From positions 1-47,469 of the forward strand of contig NZ_VWXX01000032.1 in the NCBI RefSeq assembly GCF_008632335.1: DNA of 47,469 nucleotides. The letters are read 5' to 3'. The stretch's first letter is position 1, and the number at the start of each line of letters is the position of its first letter. The DNA is from Thiohalocapsa marina. Its GTDB lineage: Bacteria; Pseudomonadota; Gammaproteobacteria; Chromatiales; Chromatiaceae. The notes beneath the pieces were generated by a model. The model made no database searches. It saw only the letters and a program-made list of their open reading frames with translations, and was not told where the DNA came from. Made by a program: the position numbers and the translations under genes. Of this stretch, positions 25,404 to 35,376 are shown one piece after another.

Positions 25404-25818
25404 TCCGTGTTACCCAAGCCATGCGCTCAACGCCTACGCGGCCAGGAAGCGTCAAATCCCCTATTCAAGGCCAGCAATTTCATATGCAAACCGCAGAGGC
25501 GCAGAGAACGCAGAGACCAGCAAGAGCCTTCGTAGGCAGCTGTGCGTGCGCTTTGCGTTCTCTGTGTCTGCGGTTAAGCGAGCCTCCGAAAGAGCGCCAA
25601 TTGAGCATCGCTCATTCAAGGCGATGGATTTGACAGCGGCCGGTTCGGATCTATGCTTACGGTCAATCAACCGAAGATGGAGCGAGCGGCCTGCCCGGGC
25701 CCTGTTCATCCCTCTTTTGTGGCTATTCCATGCGCTGCCGGCGACGATCAGCAAGCGGCTGTTGCAGTCATCGCAGGCGCACGATGACTGATCACTGCAA
25801 GGCAACGGGGCCGAGGCC
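25404..25818. other. 415-base gap between trkH and trkA
   Basis: It contains the inverted repeat at 25489-25575. A plus-strand frame from 25624 ends at 25791 with a hydrophobic stretch (ALFIPLLWLFHALPATISKRL) that could be a one-helix membrane peptide, but there is no clear ribosome-binding site and no family. Separation of trkH and trkA suggests insertion of the repeat. Confidence 0.4.
25489..25575 (+). repeat. long imperfect inverted repeat (CGCAGAG type)
   Basis: The left arm (25489-25515) starts AACCGCAGAGGCGCAGAGAA. The right arm (25551-25575) is its near-perfect complement, ending TCTCTGTGTCTGCGGTT, across a 35-base loop. The arms themselves hold degenerate repeats of GCAGAG(A). Similar 'aaccgcagaggcgcagag' palindromes are widespread in environmental proteobacteria and cyanobacteria, to my knowledge without an assigned function. 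Confidence 0.8.
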
Positions 25819-26499
25819 ATGCGTTTCGTGTTCATTGGTAGTGGCACCCTGGCGGTACTGACCAGCCGCATGCTTGTGGAGCGGCAGCATGAGGTCGTCA
25901 TCATCGAGCGTAGTGAGACGCTGATCGAACAGCTGCGCGAGGAGGTGGACGCCGGCTTCATCCATGGAGACGGCACCCGTCCGGCGATCCTGCGCGAGGC
26001 CGATCCGGAGGCGACGGACCTGCTGTTCTGCCTGACCCGCGATGATCAGTCCAACATCATCGCCAGCCTGGTGGCTCGCTCTCTTGGCTACCGGCGCGTG
26101 GTCACCAAGATCGAGGACCCAGAACTGGAGCACATCTGCGCCGAACTCGGCCTGGCCGGGTCCCTGATCCCGATGCATACAGTCGGCCGTTATCTGGCCG
26201 ATATGGCAGAGGGGCAGGACATCATCGAACTGTCCGATATCCTGCGCGGGGACACCCGCATCTTCTCGTTTCGGGCCAACGCCGCCGAGGCGCTACGGAT
26301 CGACGCCTTGAGCCTACCCGAGTCGGCCCGCGTCATCTGTGTCTACGGCAAGGACGACGAACTGCGTTTCGCTGATCCGGACTTGCGCATCCAGGAGGGG
26401 GATGTGGTGGTCGTGCTGACCCGCACGCGTTCACTCAAGGTGCTGCGTGAGCGCTTTGGGCCGCAGGCCAGTGACTCTCAACATGGCGGCGGCGTGTAA
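25819..26499 (+). CDS. trkA: TrkA/KtrA-type K+ channel regulator
   Basis: A 226-residue protein with one RCK N domain (about 1-130; MRFVFIGSGTLAVLTSRML, HEVVIIER, GDGTRPAILREA, LFCLTRDDQSNIIASLVARSLG) and one RCK C domain (about 140-220). E. coli TrkA (458 residues) has two such halves, so this is the single-repeat KtrA-like form, which assembles into an octameric ring under the pore. The nucleotide-binding loop is G-S-G-T-L-A, with Ala in place of the third Gly of the usual GxGxxG. It binds NAD(H) or ATP/ADP to gate TrkH. It is convergent with arsM, with a hairpin terminator between. Confidence 0.93.
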   Translation: MRFVFIGSGTLAVLTSRMLVERQHEVVIIERSETLIEQLREEVDAGFIHGDGTRPAILREADPEATDLLFCLTRDDQSNIIASLVARSLGYRRVVTKIEDPELEHICAELGLAGSLIPMHTVGRYLADMAEGQDIIELSDILRGDTRIFSFRANAAEALRIDALSLPESARVICVYGKDDELRFADPDLRIQEGDVVVVLTRTRSLKVLRERFGPQASDSQHGGGV

Positions 26500-26529
26500 C
26501 ACAGAGACGCGGCGCGTGAGGCGATGCGT

Positions 26530-26560
26530 GTGTCCCGGCTCTGGTGCGGGACACCTTTTG
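26530..26560 (+). terminator. intrinsic terminator between trkA and arsM
   Basis: An 8-bp stem GTGTCCCG/CGGGACAC (26530-26537, 26547-26554) is followed by CTTTTGT. It is placed 31 bases after the trkA stop and about 22 bases before the end of the convergent arsM gene. The T-run is on the plus strand, so it serves trkA. Confidence 0.75.
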
Positions 26561-26582
26561 TGTGGAATGTGCCGGGTGCCTG

Positions 26583-27404
26583 TCAGGCTGCCGGGGTGGC
26601 CTTGACCGCCTCGATGGTGGCCGATACGACATAGTCCTCCACGCCCCGGCCCGGGGCCCAGTCGCGGATGAATTCCCGGGACTCATCCTTGGGTGCAATG
26701 CGTACCTGGGAGAAGCCGGCTGCGGTGATCATCTGCTCGAGTTCCTCGATCAGCGAGGCATTCCCCATGCAACCGGCGATGAGTTGCTCGTCCTGACGCA
26801 TCGCCTCGGGTAACTCCACCGTGGCGACCACATCCGAGATGGCCAGGCGTCCTCCGGGTTTCAGCACCCGAAAGGCCTCGCGGAAGACCTGTGACTTGTC
26901 CGGCGAGAGGTTGATGACGCAGTTGGAGATGATGACGTCGGCACTGGCATCGGCCAGCGGCAGGTATTCGATTTCACCGAGACGGAACTCGACATTGGTG
27001 TACCGGCCGCGGGCGGCGTTGTGGCGCGCCTTGCTCAGCATGTCGGGGGTCATGTCGATGCCGATGACCCGCCCCTGATCGCCGACCTCCTGGGCCGCCA
27101 GGAAGCAGTCGAAGCCGCCGCCGGCGCCCAGATCGACCACCACCTCCCCGGGCTTGAGTGAGGCGATGGCGCCGGGATTGCCGCAGCCCAATCCCATGTC
27201 GGCGCCATCGGGGACGCTGGCCAGTTGCTCTGTGCTGTAGCCCAGCCGGGTCGAGATCAGGGTGTTGATGGCCTGATCATCGGAGACGCCGCAGCAGCTC
27301 GACGCGACACCGCAGCAGCCGCCGGCACTCTCGACCTGCGCCACTTTGGCGTAGGCGCTACGGATAGTTTGGCGATGCTCGTCGTGCTCGTGATGCTTGC
27401 TCAT
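26583..27404 (-). CDS. arsM: ArsM arsenite methyltransferase
   Basis: A 273-residue SAM-dependent As(III) methyltransferase. The ATG at 27404 starts [21 protein letters not shown] cysteine cluster [13 protein letters not shown] (residues about 29-41) is followed by [36 protein letters not shown], the classic ArsM segment, and the motif [30 protein letters not shown] carries a third conserved cysteine; with those in the cluster and in LGCGNP it would bind As(III). It produces methylated arsenicals in the cytoplasm as a detoxification route. It follows an ArsR gene by 53 bases on the same strand and is presumably derepressed by As(III). Confidence 0.96.
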   Translation of the reverse strand: MSKHHEHDEHRQTIRSAYAKVAQVESAGGCCGVASSCCGVSDDQAINTLISTRLGYSTEQLASVPDGADMGLGCGNPGAIASLKPGEVVVDLGAGGGFDCFLAAQEVGDQGRVIGIDMTPDMLSKARHNAARGRYTNVEFRLGEIEYLPLADASADVIISNCVINLSPDKSQVFREAFRVLKPGGRLAISDVVATVELPEAMRQDEQLIAGCMGNASLIEELEQMITAAGFSQVRIAPKDESREFIRDWAPGRGVEDYVVSATIEAVKATPAA

Positions 27405-27457
27405 GGTGGATTCCTGTTGTGGTGTGGGGACGATGGAAATAGTTGCAGGATAAGTGC

Positions 27458-27775
27458 TTACTCGGACGCAAAGAGCGAAGCCAGGCGCTTGAGCGTTGCC
27501 GGTGCCACCCAGCATTCGATCTGGCGGCCGTTTCGCTGCATCTGTACCAGCCCTGCCCGATGCAGTTCCTTGAGATGGTGCGACAGGGTCGATGGGGCGA
27601 TATCCAGCCCCTTGCCCAGCTCGCCGACGGTGTGTCGCAGTGCCACCTCGGTGCTGCAAACGGTGCCCGGGGTACAGCAGCGCACCAGGCGCTCGAACAG
27701 GGCCAGCCGATGGGGATTCGACAGGGCCTTGAACATCTGCGCCCGTTCTTCCAGGTCAATTCGATAATTCGGCAT
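27458..27775 (-). CDS. arsR: ArsR-family metalloregulator
   Basis: A 105-residue winged-helix repressor from the ATG at 27775. ERAQMFKALSNPHRLALFERL and GLDIAPSTLSHHLKELHRAGLVQ form the DNA-binding core. Cys residues in VRCCTPGTVCST (about residues 31-41) are placed like inducer-binding thiols in atypical As(III) sensors, rather than the ELCVCDL of classic ArsR. It is followed by arsM on the same strand, so it most likely represses its own operon. The start region overlaps a direct/inverted repeat that could be the operator. Confidence 0.92.
   Translation of the reverse strand: MPNYRIDLEERAQMFKALSNPHRLALFERLVRCCTPGTVCSTEVALRHTVGELGKGLDIAPSTLSHHLKELHRAGLVQMQRNGRQIECWVAPATLKRLASLFASE

Positions 27776-27783
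<8 letters not shown>
27760..27783 (-). promoter_or_regulatory. candidate ArsR operator at the arsR start
   Basis: The 24-bp AT-rich stretch has TTCGA and TCGAA at its ends and holds two direct copies of ATAATTCG (27764-27771 and 27775-27782). It overlaps the arsR start codon in otherwise GC-rich DNA, as expected for an autoregulatory site. No experiment supports it. Confidence 0.45.
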
Positions 27784-29963
<2,180 letters not shown>

Positions 29964-29967
<4 letters not shown>

Positions 29968-30248
29968 CGCCGATCCCGAACGATCACGAGCTGCACCGGC
30001 GTGTCGAGCGCGATGCCGCCCGCCTGGCCAAGGCCGAAGCCGAGCGCGAGGGCCTGATCGTGCAGACCGTCTACCTGGGCACCCTGGGGCTGGTCTTCGT
30101 CCTGCCGGTGGTGGCCGGGGCCTATCTGGGGCATTGGCTGGATACCCTCAGCGCCGGGTATTCCATGCGCTGGACCCTGAGCCTGCTGTTCCTCGGCCTG
30201 GTGATCGGCGCCTTCAACGTCTATTTCCTGATTCGCAGCCGGGACTGA
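29964..30248 (+). CDS. atpQ: AtpQ (AtpI/AtpZ-like) assembly protein
   Basis: A 94-residue protein starting with GTG at 29964, overlapping the atpC TGA. A charged N terminus (ERDAARLAKAEAER) is followed by two membrane helices (VYLGTLGLVFVLPVVAGAYLG and WTLSLLFLGLVIGAFNVYFL). This is the two-helix AtpI/AtpZ layout corresponding to AtpQ of N-ATPase operons, which aids c-ring assembly or ion binding. The three-helix AtpR that normally comes next is absent: atpB begins 3 bases after this stop. Confidence 0.85.
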
Positions 30249-30251
30249 CCG

Positions 30252-30971
30252 ATGGACCAGGAACCGCTCTTTGCCCATACCCTGTTCCAGCTTGGTCCAG
30301 TGGTCGTGCGCGACACGACCCTGACCACCTGGCTCTTGATGTTGGCGCTCTGGCTGTTCGCCTGGGCGGCGATGCGTCGGCTACGGGGTCCAGCCGAGGG
30401 CTCACCCGGACTGTTTCAGACCGCCGTCGAGGGCATGATCCTGGCCATGGATGACGCGGTGCGGGAGGTGCTGCCGCGGCACGCGGATCAGGTGCGGCCG
30501 TTCATCCTGACGCTCTGGATCTTTCTGGTTACGGCCAATCTGATCGGGCTGATCCCGGGGCTGCACTCGCCGACCCGCGACCCCTCCGCCACCGCCGCGC
30601 TGGCGGTGCTGGTGTTCCTCTCGGTGCATTGGTTCGGCATCCGCAGCCAGGGGCTGCGCAGCTATCTGCGCCATTACCTATCGCCGTCGCCGATCCTGCT
30701 GCCCTTCCACCTGATCAGCGAGATCACCCGCACGCTGGCGCTGGCGGTGCGTCTGTTTGGCAACATCATGAGCCTGGAACTGGTGGCCTTGCTACTGGTC
30801 TGGGTCGGCGGGCTGCTGGTGCCGATCCCGATCCTGATGCTGCACATCATCGAGGCCCTGGTGCAGGCCTACATCTTCGGCATGCTGGCGCTGGTCTACA
30901 TTGCCAGCGCCATCCAGACCGGCGCCCTGGCCAGTGACTCATCCTCGTCTGCTACGGAGGCAGAGCAATGA
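30252..30971 (+). CDS. atpB: N-type ATPase Fo subunit a
   Basis: A 239-residue membrane subunit with five or six helices. The essential stator arginine is in [18 protein letters not shown], and the C-terminal ion-channel helix pair follows ([25 protein letters not shown]). [16 protein letters not shown] motif marks the half-channel region. It forms the ion path at the c-ring interface. It overlaps atpE by 4 bases. Confidence 0.94.
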   Translation: MDQEPLFAHTLFQLGPVVVRDTTLTTWLLMLALWLFAWAAMRRLRGPAEGSPGLFQTAVEGMILAMDDAVREVLPRHADQVRPFILTLWIFLVTANLIGLIPGLHSPTRDPSATAALAVLVFLSVHWFGIRSQGLRSYLRHYLSPSPILLPFHLISEITRTLALAVRLFGNIMSLELVALLLVWVGGLLVPIPILMLHIIEALVQAYIFGMLALVYIASAIQTGALASDSSSSATEAEQ

Positions 30972-31234
30972 CCGACATGAGCTGGATCGTCTTGACCTCC
31001 ACCGTCGCCGCCGCCCTTGCCATTGCGCTCGGCGTCATGCTGCCGGCGCTCGCCATGGGACGCGCCATCAGTCAGGCGCTGGAGTCCCTGGCCCGGCAGC
31101 CCGAGAGTGAGCGCTCCATCATGCGCACGCTGTTCATCGGTCTGGCGATGATCGAGTCGCTGGCGATCTACTGCCTGGTGATCGTGCTGATCATCCTGTT
31201 CCGCAACCCCCTGCTGGAGTACCTGCTCAAGTAG
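30968..31234 (+). CDS. atpE: N-type ATPase c subunit
   Basis: An 88-residue two-helix proteolipid. The loop LESLARQPE (39-46, reading from L38) is canonical. The ion-carrying carboxylate is E63 in [10 protein letters not shown]. Compared with the Ilyobacter Na+ site (Q32, V63, E65, S66, T67, Y70), this protein has M30 at the Gln position, E63, S64, L65 at the Thr position, and Y68. Two of the Na+ ligands are therefore missing, which favours H+ coupling by inference. Length and helix spacing are otherwise standard. It is separated from atpF by 43 bases of degenerate CCCTGAACC repeats. Confidence 0.94.
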   Translation: MTDMSWIVLTSTVAAALAIALGVMLPALAMGRAISQALESLARQPESERSIMRTLFIGLAMIESLAIYCLVIVLIILFRNPLLEYLLK

Positions 31235-31277
31235 TCCGAACCCTGACCCCTGAACCCTGGACCCCCGAACCAACGCC

Positions 31278-32018
31278 ATGGGACTCGACTGGTCGACCTT
31301 TCTGCTCGAGATCGCCAACTTCCTGATCCTGGTCTGGATCCTGAAGCACTTCCTGTATGCGCCGGTGAAGGCGGCCATCGAGCAACGGCACAAGCGGGTG
31401 GCAGCCATCCAGGCGCAGGCCGAGGCCACGCGCAGCGAGGCCGAGCAGATGCGTGCCGACTACGCGTCGCGCCTCGGCGACTGGGAGCGCGAGCGGGCCG
31501 AGGCGCGGGCCGAGCTCGATCGGGAGCTGGCCGCGGAGCGCAGCCGACGGCTGGAAGAGCAGCAGGCCGAGCGGGCGCGGGCGCGCGACAAGGCCGCCGT
31601 GCTCGACGACCGCGAGCGTCGCCAGCGCCAGCGCCAGGATCAGCAGCGGGCCCTTGCCCTGGCCGCCGGCTTTGCCGGCCGGCTGCTGACACGGCTGGCC
31701 GACGCGACGCTGGAGGCGCGTCTGTGCGATGTGCTGCTGGAAGACCTGAATCAACTCCCCGAGGCGGAGCGCGCTGCGCTGGCCTCGGCGGCCGACGCGG
31801 GGACCGCCTCGGTGCGGATACAGAGCGCCTTTGACCTGCCGCCGGAGCGCCGTGAGGCCATTGGCTCGGCCCTGAGCGAGATCGCCGGGCGACCGCTGGA
31901 GCCAACATTCGCCCAAGAACCCGCCTTGATCGCCGGCCTGCTCATCGAGGCGGGCCCGCTGATCCTGCGGGCGAACCTGCGCGACGAGCTGCGCGTCTTC
32001 AGCGAGATCGGGCAGTGA
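31278..32018 (+). CDS. atpF: N-type ATPase subunit b, with delta-like C terminus
   Basis: A 246-residue protein, much longer than housekeeping subunit b (about 156). An N-terminal membrane helix ([20 protein letters not shown]) leads into a long charged coiled coil (about 35-160). The C-terminal part (about 170-246) resembles the delta/OSCP tail, with [20 protein letters not shown] and [13 protein letters not shown]-ATPase operons lack a separate delta gene (atpH), and none is present here, so this subunit probably supplies both stator functions. The homology of the C-terminal part is by eye. Confidence 0.9.
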   Translation: MGLDWSTFLLEIANFLILVWILKHFLYAPVKAAIEQRHKRVAAIQAQAEATRSEAEQMRADYASRLGDWERERAEARAELDRELAAERSRRLEEQQAERARARDKAAVLDDRERRQRQRQDQQRALALAAGFAGRLLTRLADATLEARLCDVLLEDLNQLPEAERAALASAADAGTASVRIQSAFDLPPERREAIGSALSEIAGRPLEPTFAQEPALIAGLLIEAGPLILRANLRDELRVFSEIGQ

Positions 32019-33523
32019 GCGCCGGGCTGCCGCTGGATCAGGCAGCGACCTGGCTGCAGGACTACGCCTTCGGGCTCAGCGTCCACGAGCAGGGCGTGGT
32101 GGTCTCGGTGGGCGACGGCATCGCCTGGATCAGCGGTCTGCCCTCGGCCGCCGTGGACGAGATCCTGAGCTTCGCCGACGGCAGCCGCGGCATCGTCTTC
32201 GGGCTGGAGCGCCAGCTGGTGGGCGCCGTGCTGCTGCACCAGACCCAGCGCCTCACGGCCGGCACCCAGGTCTACCTCACCGGGCGTGGGGTCGGCATTC
32301 CCGCCGGCGATGCGCTGCTCGGCCGCATCGTCGACCCCCTCGGCGCGCCGCTGGACGATCGCCCGCCGCCGGACTGTACCGATCGGCGCACCCTGGATGC
32401 GGCCTCGCCGCCGATGATCCAGCGCGACTTCGTCAGCGAGCCCTTGTTCACGGGCAGCAAGATCATCGATGCCCTGATCCCCATCGGACGCGGCCAGCGC
32501 CAGTTGATCATTGGCGACATGGGGCTCGGACGCAGTGCCTTGGCCATCGACACCGTCATCAACCAGGCCGGCAGCGACCTGCGCTGCGTCTATGTGCTGA
32601 TCGGACAGAAGCGCTCGGCGGTGGTCGACACGGTGCGCCTGCTCGGCGAGCATGGGGCGCTGGAGAACACGACGGTCGTGGTTGGCGAGGCCAGCGCGCT
32701 GCCTGGGCTGAAATACCTGGCGCCCTTCGCCGGCTGCGCCATCGCCGAGCACTGGATGGCCCGCGGCCTGGATACCCTGGTCGTTTACGACGATCTCAGC
32801 GCCCACGCCCGCGCCTACCGCGAGCTGTCGCTGCTGCTGCGTCGCCCGCCGGGGCGCGAGGCCTATCCGGGCGACATCTTCTTCCTGCACGCGAAGCTCT
32901 TGGAGCGCGCCACGGCGCTGGCGGCGGGGGAGGGCGGCGGCAGCATGACGGCCCTGGCCATCGTCGAGACACGTCTGGGCGAGATCGCGTCCTATATCCC
33001 GACCAACCTCATCTCCATCTCAGACGGCCAGATCTACCTGACCCAGGAGCTGTTCGCCGCGGGCTTTCTGCCCGCCATCGACATCCCGCGCTCGGTCTCG
33101 CGGGTCGGCGGCAAGGCGCAGCCGCAGGCCATCAAGCGCGAGGCGGGGCGCATGAAGCTGGATTATCTGCAGTTCCTCGACCTGGAGATCTTTACCCGCT
33201 TTGGCGCGCGTCTCGAGGCCGGCGTCGAGAGCCAGCTCAAGCGCGGGGCCATCCTGCGCGAGCTGCTGCGTCAGGACCGCTTCTCCCCCTTGCCGATCCG
33301 GGCCCAGCTTGCCTGGCTCATCGCCTTCAATGCCGGGCTCTTCGACCGGGTGGAGCTGGATCAGGTGGCCGGGCTGGCCGAGCGCCTGCGCCACGGTGTC
33401 GAGTCGAGCCCGCTGGACCTGGATGATCCGCGCGAGCGCTGGCTCGGCGCCATCCGCGGCTGGCTCGGGCTGCCAGAGCCGGATGGCTCGGGTGAAGCCG
33501 ATGATCAGGGGCCGGCCGCATGA
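32015..33523 (+). CDS. atpA: N-type ATPase alpha subunit with altered P-loop
   Basis: A 502-residue alpha subunit: [95 protein letters not shown] and [14 protein letters not shown] are all conserved. The P-loop, usually GDRQTGKT, reads GDMGLGRS, so the Lys is Arg (R173) and the following Thr is Ser. Alpha sites are non-catalytic, so the motor could still turn, but nucleotide binding there may be changed. It overlaps both neighbours by 4 bases. Confidence 0.94.
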   Translation: MSAGLPLDQAATWLQDYAFGLSVHEQGVVVSVGDGIAWISGLPSAAVDEILSFADGSRGIVFGLERQLVGAVLLHQTQRLTAGTQVYLTGRGVGIPAGDALLGRIVDPLGAPLDDRPPPDCTDRRTLDAASPPMIQRDFVSEPLFTGSKIIDALIPIGRGQRQLIIGDMGLGRSALAIDTVINQAGSDLRCVYVLIGQKRSAVVDTVRLLGEHGALENTTVVVGEASALPGLKYLAPFAGCAIAEHWMARGLDTLVVYDDLSAHARAYRELSLLLRRPPGREAYPGDIFFLHAKLLERATALAAGEGGGSMTALAIVETRLGEIASYIPTNLISISDGQIYLTQELFAAGFLPAIDIPRSVSRVGGKAQPQAIKREAGRMKLDYLQFLDLEIFTRFGARLEAGVESQLKRGAILRELLRQDRFSPLPIRAQLAWLIAFNAGLFDRVELDQVAGLAERLRHGVESSPLDLDDPRERWLGAIRGWLGLPEPDGSGEADDQGPAA

Positions 33524-34371
33524 GCCGGCTGCATGAGCTGGAGGACCGTCTGGCCGGCCTGGACGACATTGGCAAGATCATGCGCTCGATGAAGAACCTG
33601 GCCTACATGGAGTCGCGCAAGCTGGGCCGTTTCCTGTCGGCCCAGCAACGGGTGGTGGCCAGCATCGACAGTGCCGCGCGCGACTTCCTGGCGCATCATC
33701 GGAGGCTCTTGAGCGACGCGTCGGAGATGGCGGAGGTGGCCATCCTGATCGGTGCGGAGCGCGGCTTCTGTGGCGATTTCAACGAGGCCGTCCTGCAGGC
33801 TGTGGGTGGTGCGACGTCCGAGGCGGAGCGGATGCGGCTGATCGCCGTTGGCGGCCGGCTGGGTCAGGCCCTCGACGGCGACCCCCGCCTATTGGCCGTG
33901 CTGCCCGGGGCCAGTGCCACGGAAGAGGTCCCGGCCGTGCTGCGGGGGCTGCTGGATGCACTGCAGGAACAGCTCCGGCCGCCGGCCTCGGCACGGCTGT
34001 CGGTGGTGCACTGGAGCAGCGACCCCGAGCAGGTGCAGCACGTGTCTGTGCTGCCGCCGTTTCGCCACTACCTGGCCGGACCGGAGCCGTCGCAGGGCTT
34101 TCCGCCGCTGCTGAATCTGTCTCCGGAGGCCTTCCTGGCGGGGCTGATCGAGCACTTCCTCTTCGCCGCCCTGCACGAGAGCCTCTACAGCTCCCTCATG
34201 GCCGAGCAGCAGCAGCGCCTGCGCCATCTCGATGCGGCCCTGCGGCGCGTCGACGAGCGCATGGGCAGCCTCAGACTGCGTCGCAACATGCAGCGTCAGG
34301 AAGAGATCACCGAGGAGATCGAGCTGATTCTGCTCAACCTCGGACTCGATCGCGTCGGCCTTGAGCATTAG
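33520..34371 (+). CDS. atpG: N-type ATPase gamma subunit
   Basis: A 283-residue central-stalk subunit. The N-terminal helix [30 protein letters not shown] and the C-terminal helix ([20 protein letters not shown] and on) are the coiled coil inside the alpha/beta ring. The middle Rossmann-like domain has [19 protein letters not shown]. It is divergent from housekeeping gamma, as usual for N-ATPases. It is the last gene of the operon. Only 55 bases separate its stop from the broken attC where the integron cassette array begins. Confidence 0.92.
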   Translation: MSRLHELEDRLAGLDDIGKIMRSMKNLAYMESRKLGRFLSAQQRVVASIDSAARDFLAHHRRLLSDASEMAEVAILIGAERGFCGDFNEAVLQAVGGATSEAERMRLIAVGGRLGQALDGDPRLLAVLPGASATEEVPAVLRGLLDALQEQLRPPASARLSVVHWSSDPEQVQHVSVLPPFRHYLAGPEPSQGFPPLLNLSPEAFLAGLIEHFLFAALHESLYSSLMAEQQQRLRHLDAALRRVDERMGSLRLRRNMQRQEEITEEIELILLNLGLDRVGLEH

Positions 34372-34426
34372 AGCGATCCGCCTTCCCGGCCGGTACGATG
34401 ATCAAGGCCGTCGGGCTTGTGCGCTG

Positions 34427-34433
34427 GTTAGGC
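34427..34433 (-). other. attC R'' core overlapping the hicB stop; broken site
   Basis: On the minus strand GCCTAAC fits the RYYYAAC core, and the hicB stop codon TAA lies inside it, a common arrangement at the end of integron cassette genes. The sequence beyond it toward atpG does not fold back, so the other half of this attC appears to be lost. It marks the outer end of the cassette array. Confidence 0.65.
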
Positions 34434-34667
34434 GACTTCTTGAAGCCGATTCGCCAAATCCTGTCCGGCCGTCGGTTTGGGAAGCGCCTTGCCGTCTCGG
34501 CGATAGAGTTCGATAGTTTCATCAACGATTTCGCAAAGTTCACGAAAAACCGAAACTTCCTCTTCGCCGTGACATCCGCCGAGCATCAGCCCTGGACAAC
34601 TTCCTACGTAGCATTGGTCTTCTTCAGACCACTCGACAAGTTTTGCGTATCTGTCGCTATCTTTCAT
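34428..34667 (-). CDS. hicB: HicB-type antitoxin
   Basis: A 79-residue protein from the ATG at 34667, which overlaps the end of hicA by 11 bases. It has the partial RNase H-like HicB fold: YAKLVEWSEEDQCYVGSCPGL, then GGCHGEEEVSVFRELCEIVDETIELYRRDGKALP. The C terminus is short, without a clear DNA-binding domain. It should neutralise the HicA mRNA interferase by direct binding. The gene ends inside the attC core. Toxin-antitoxin pairs are frequent stabilising cassettes in chromosomal integrons. Confidence 0.9.
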   Translation of the reverse strand: MKDSDRYAKLVEWSEEDQCYVGSCPGLMLGGCHGEEEVSVFRELCEIVDETIELYRRDGKALPKPTAGQDLANRLQEVA

Positions 34668-34860
34668 TTTCAGACTCCGCGATGGCTCGCTGCACAGCAC
34701 GTACGAGGTACTGTTTCGCGTCGTCTCCGGGTTTGCCGGCGACGGTTATGGGCTTGACGACATTCGGATGCACGAAATTCCGGTAGCAACCCTTGCCGCC
34801 TCGATCAACAAACCCTGCCTTTTGCAACTGAGCGATAAGCTCTCTTACTTTAGGGGGCAA
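34657..34860 (-). CDS. hicA: HicA-type mRNA interferase toxin
   Basis: A 67-residue dsRBD-like RNase toxin. KVRELIAQLQKAGFVDRGGKG is the typical first helix and strand, and NFVHPNVVKPITVAGKPGDDAK carries the region of the catalytic His (usually in HxxxH/GDH contexts). No ATG is available: TTG at 34860 is the only start in frame after an upstream stop, with GGAG about 9 bases before it. A weak start would fit tight control of a toxin. It is in the same cassette as hicB and the 57-residue gene. Confidence 0.88.
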   Translation of the reverse strand: MPPKVRELIAQLQKAGFVDRGGKGCYRNFVHPNVVKPITVAGKPGDDAKQYLVRAVQRAIAESENER

Positions 34861-34956
34861 AGTTGCAGCTCCATGTGGGACATCCTATTACACTGCGGCA
34901 CAGAAGGATATCATAAGGGCGGACTACTGCTATTCCAGTCACGCGATCAGCGCAAT

Positions 34957-35130
34957 CTAATCCTTCTGATTGCCATTTACTTTTCTGGTGCGGCCTTTGA
35001 GCCACTCAATCGTAGCTTTTCCGATACGCAGTTCTCCGAGGCGGATCCCCTGATTATCGTACACATCTAATTCGACACCGTTGTTGCGGAGATCCATGGA
35101 TACTGCGAGATCTTTAACGCTGACGTTCAT
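34957..35130 (-). CDS. 57-residue conserved-looking cassette protein
   Basis: A small gene opening with MNVSVKDLAVSMDLRNNGVE and ending in TAG. TTGGGGCAACA before the ATG gives a good Shine-Dalgarno sequence. Regularly spaced polar and hydrophobic residues (VSVKDLAVSM, LDVYDNQGIRLGELRIGKATIEW) suggest two short beta-hairpins. It resembles unannotated small proteins I have seen beside cassette and toxin-antitoxin genes. It is the first gene after the 73-bp attC, 74 bases beyond it. The function is unknown; a third component or modulator of the HicAB cassette is one possibility. Confidence 0.7.
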   Translation of the reverse strand: MNVSVKDLAVSMDLRNNGVELDVYDNQGIRLGELRIGKATIEWLKGRTRKVNGNQKD

Positions 35131-35203
35131 TGTTGCCCCAAGATTATGTTTCCGCGCCCGTGTCTTGCGTTGGTGATGTAGGAGCCTGCGCAGTTGTGTA
35201 GGC

Positions 35204-35276
35204 GCCTAACGACCAAGCTCACCGGCGGCAATGGAGCGCAGCGGAATTGCCGTCCGAGTGCAGCGCCTTGTTGGGC
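35204..35276 (-). other. integron attC site (73 bp)
   Basis: The ends are GCCTAAC (35204-35210) and GTTGGGC (35270-35276), matching the paired R''/R' cores. The interior is imperfectly palindromic, with CGGCAAT...ATTGCCG at the tip and AAGCTCACC/AGTGC-type arms, as required for a folded single-stranded attC. It separates cassette 2 from cassette 3. Confidence 0.92.
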
Positions 35277-35338
35277 ATTTTCTGCCATTCATGCCATAAC
35301 ATACTGTTTTTACGCATTTATTTGCGCAGCCATGCGAC

Positions 35339-35376
35339 TTGACGACGGCTGTCATAATTTGTATGATGGCTGTCAT
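35339..35376 (+). promoter_or_regulatory. promoter of the cassette methylase gene, likely leaderless
   Basis: TTGACG (35339-35344), a 17-base spacer and TATGAT (35362-35367) form a near-consensus sigma-70 promoter. The preferred ATG (35375) lies 8 bases after the -10 box, where transcription should start, so the mRNA would be leaderless. GGCTGTCAT occurs at 35347-35355 and again at 35368-35376, exactly 21 bases apart and flanking the TCATA-ATTTG-TATGA inverted repeat: a likely operator. Confidence 0.65.

Noticed and set aside
31235-31277. degenerate CCCTGAACC repeats between atpE and atpF
   Set aside because: Only 43 bases and low complexity; no stem or coding sense, probably slippage-derived spacer.
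35339-35374. TTG start adding 12 residues to the cassette methylase
   Set aside because: The TTG is the -35 box of a good promoter, so the extension would not be transcribed.
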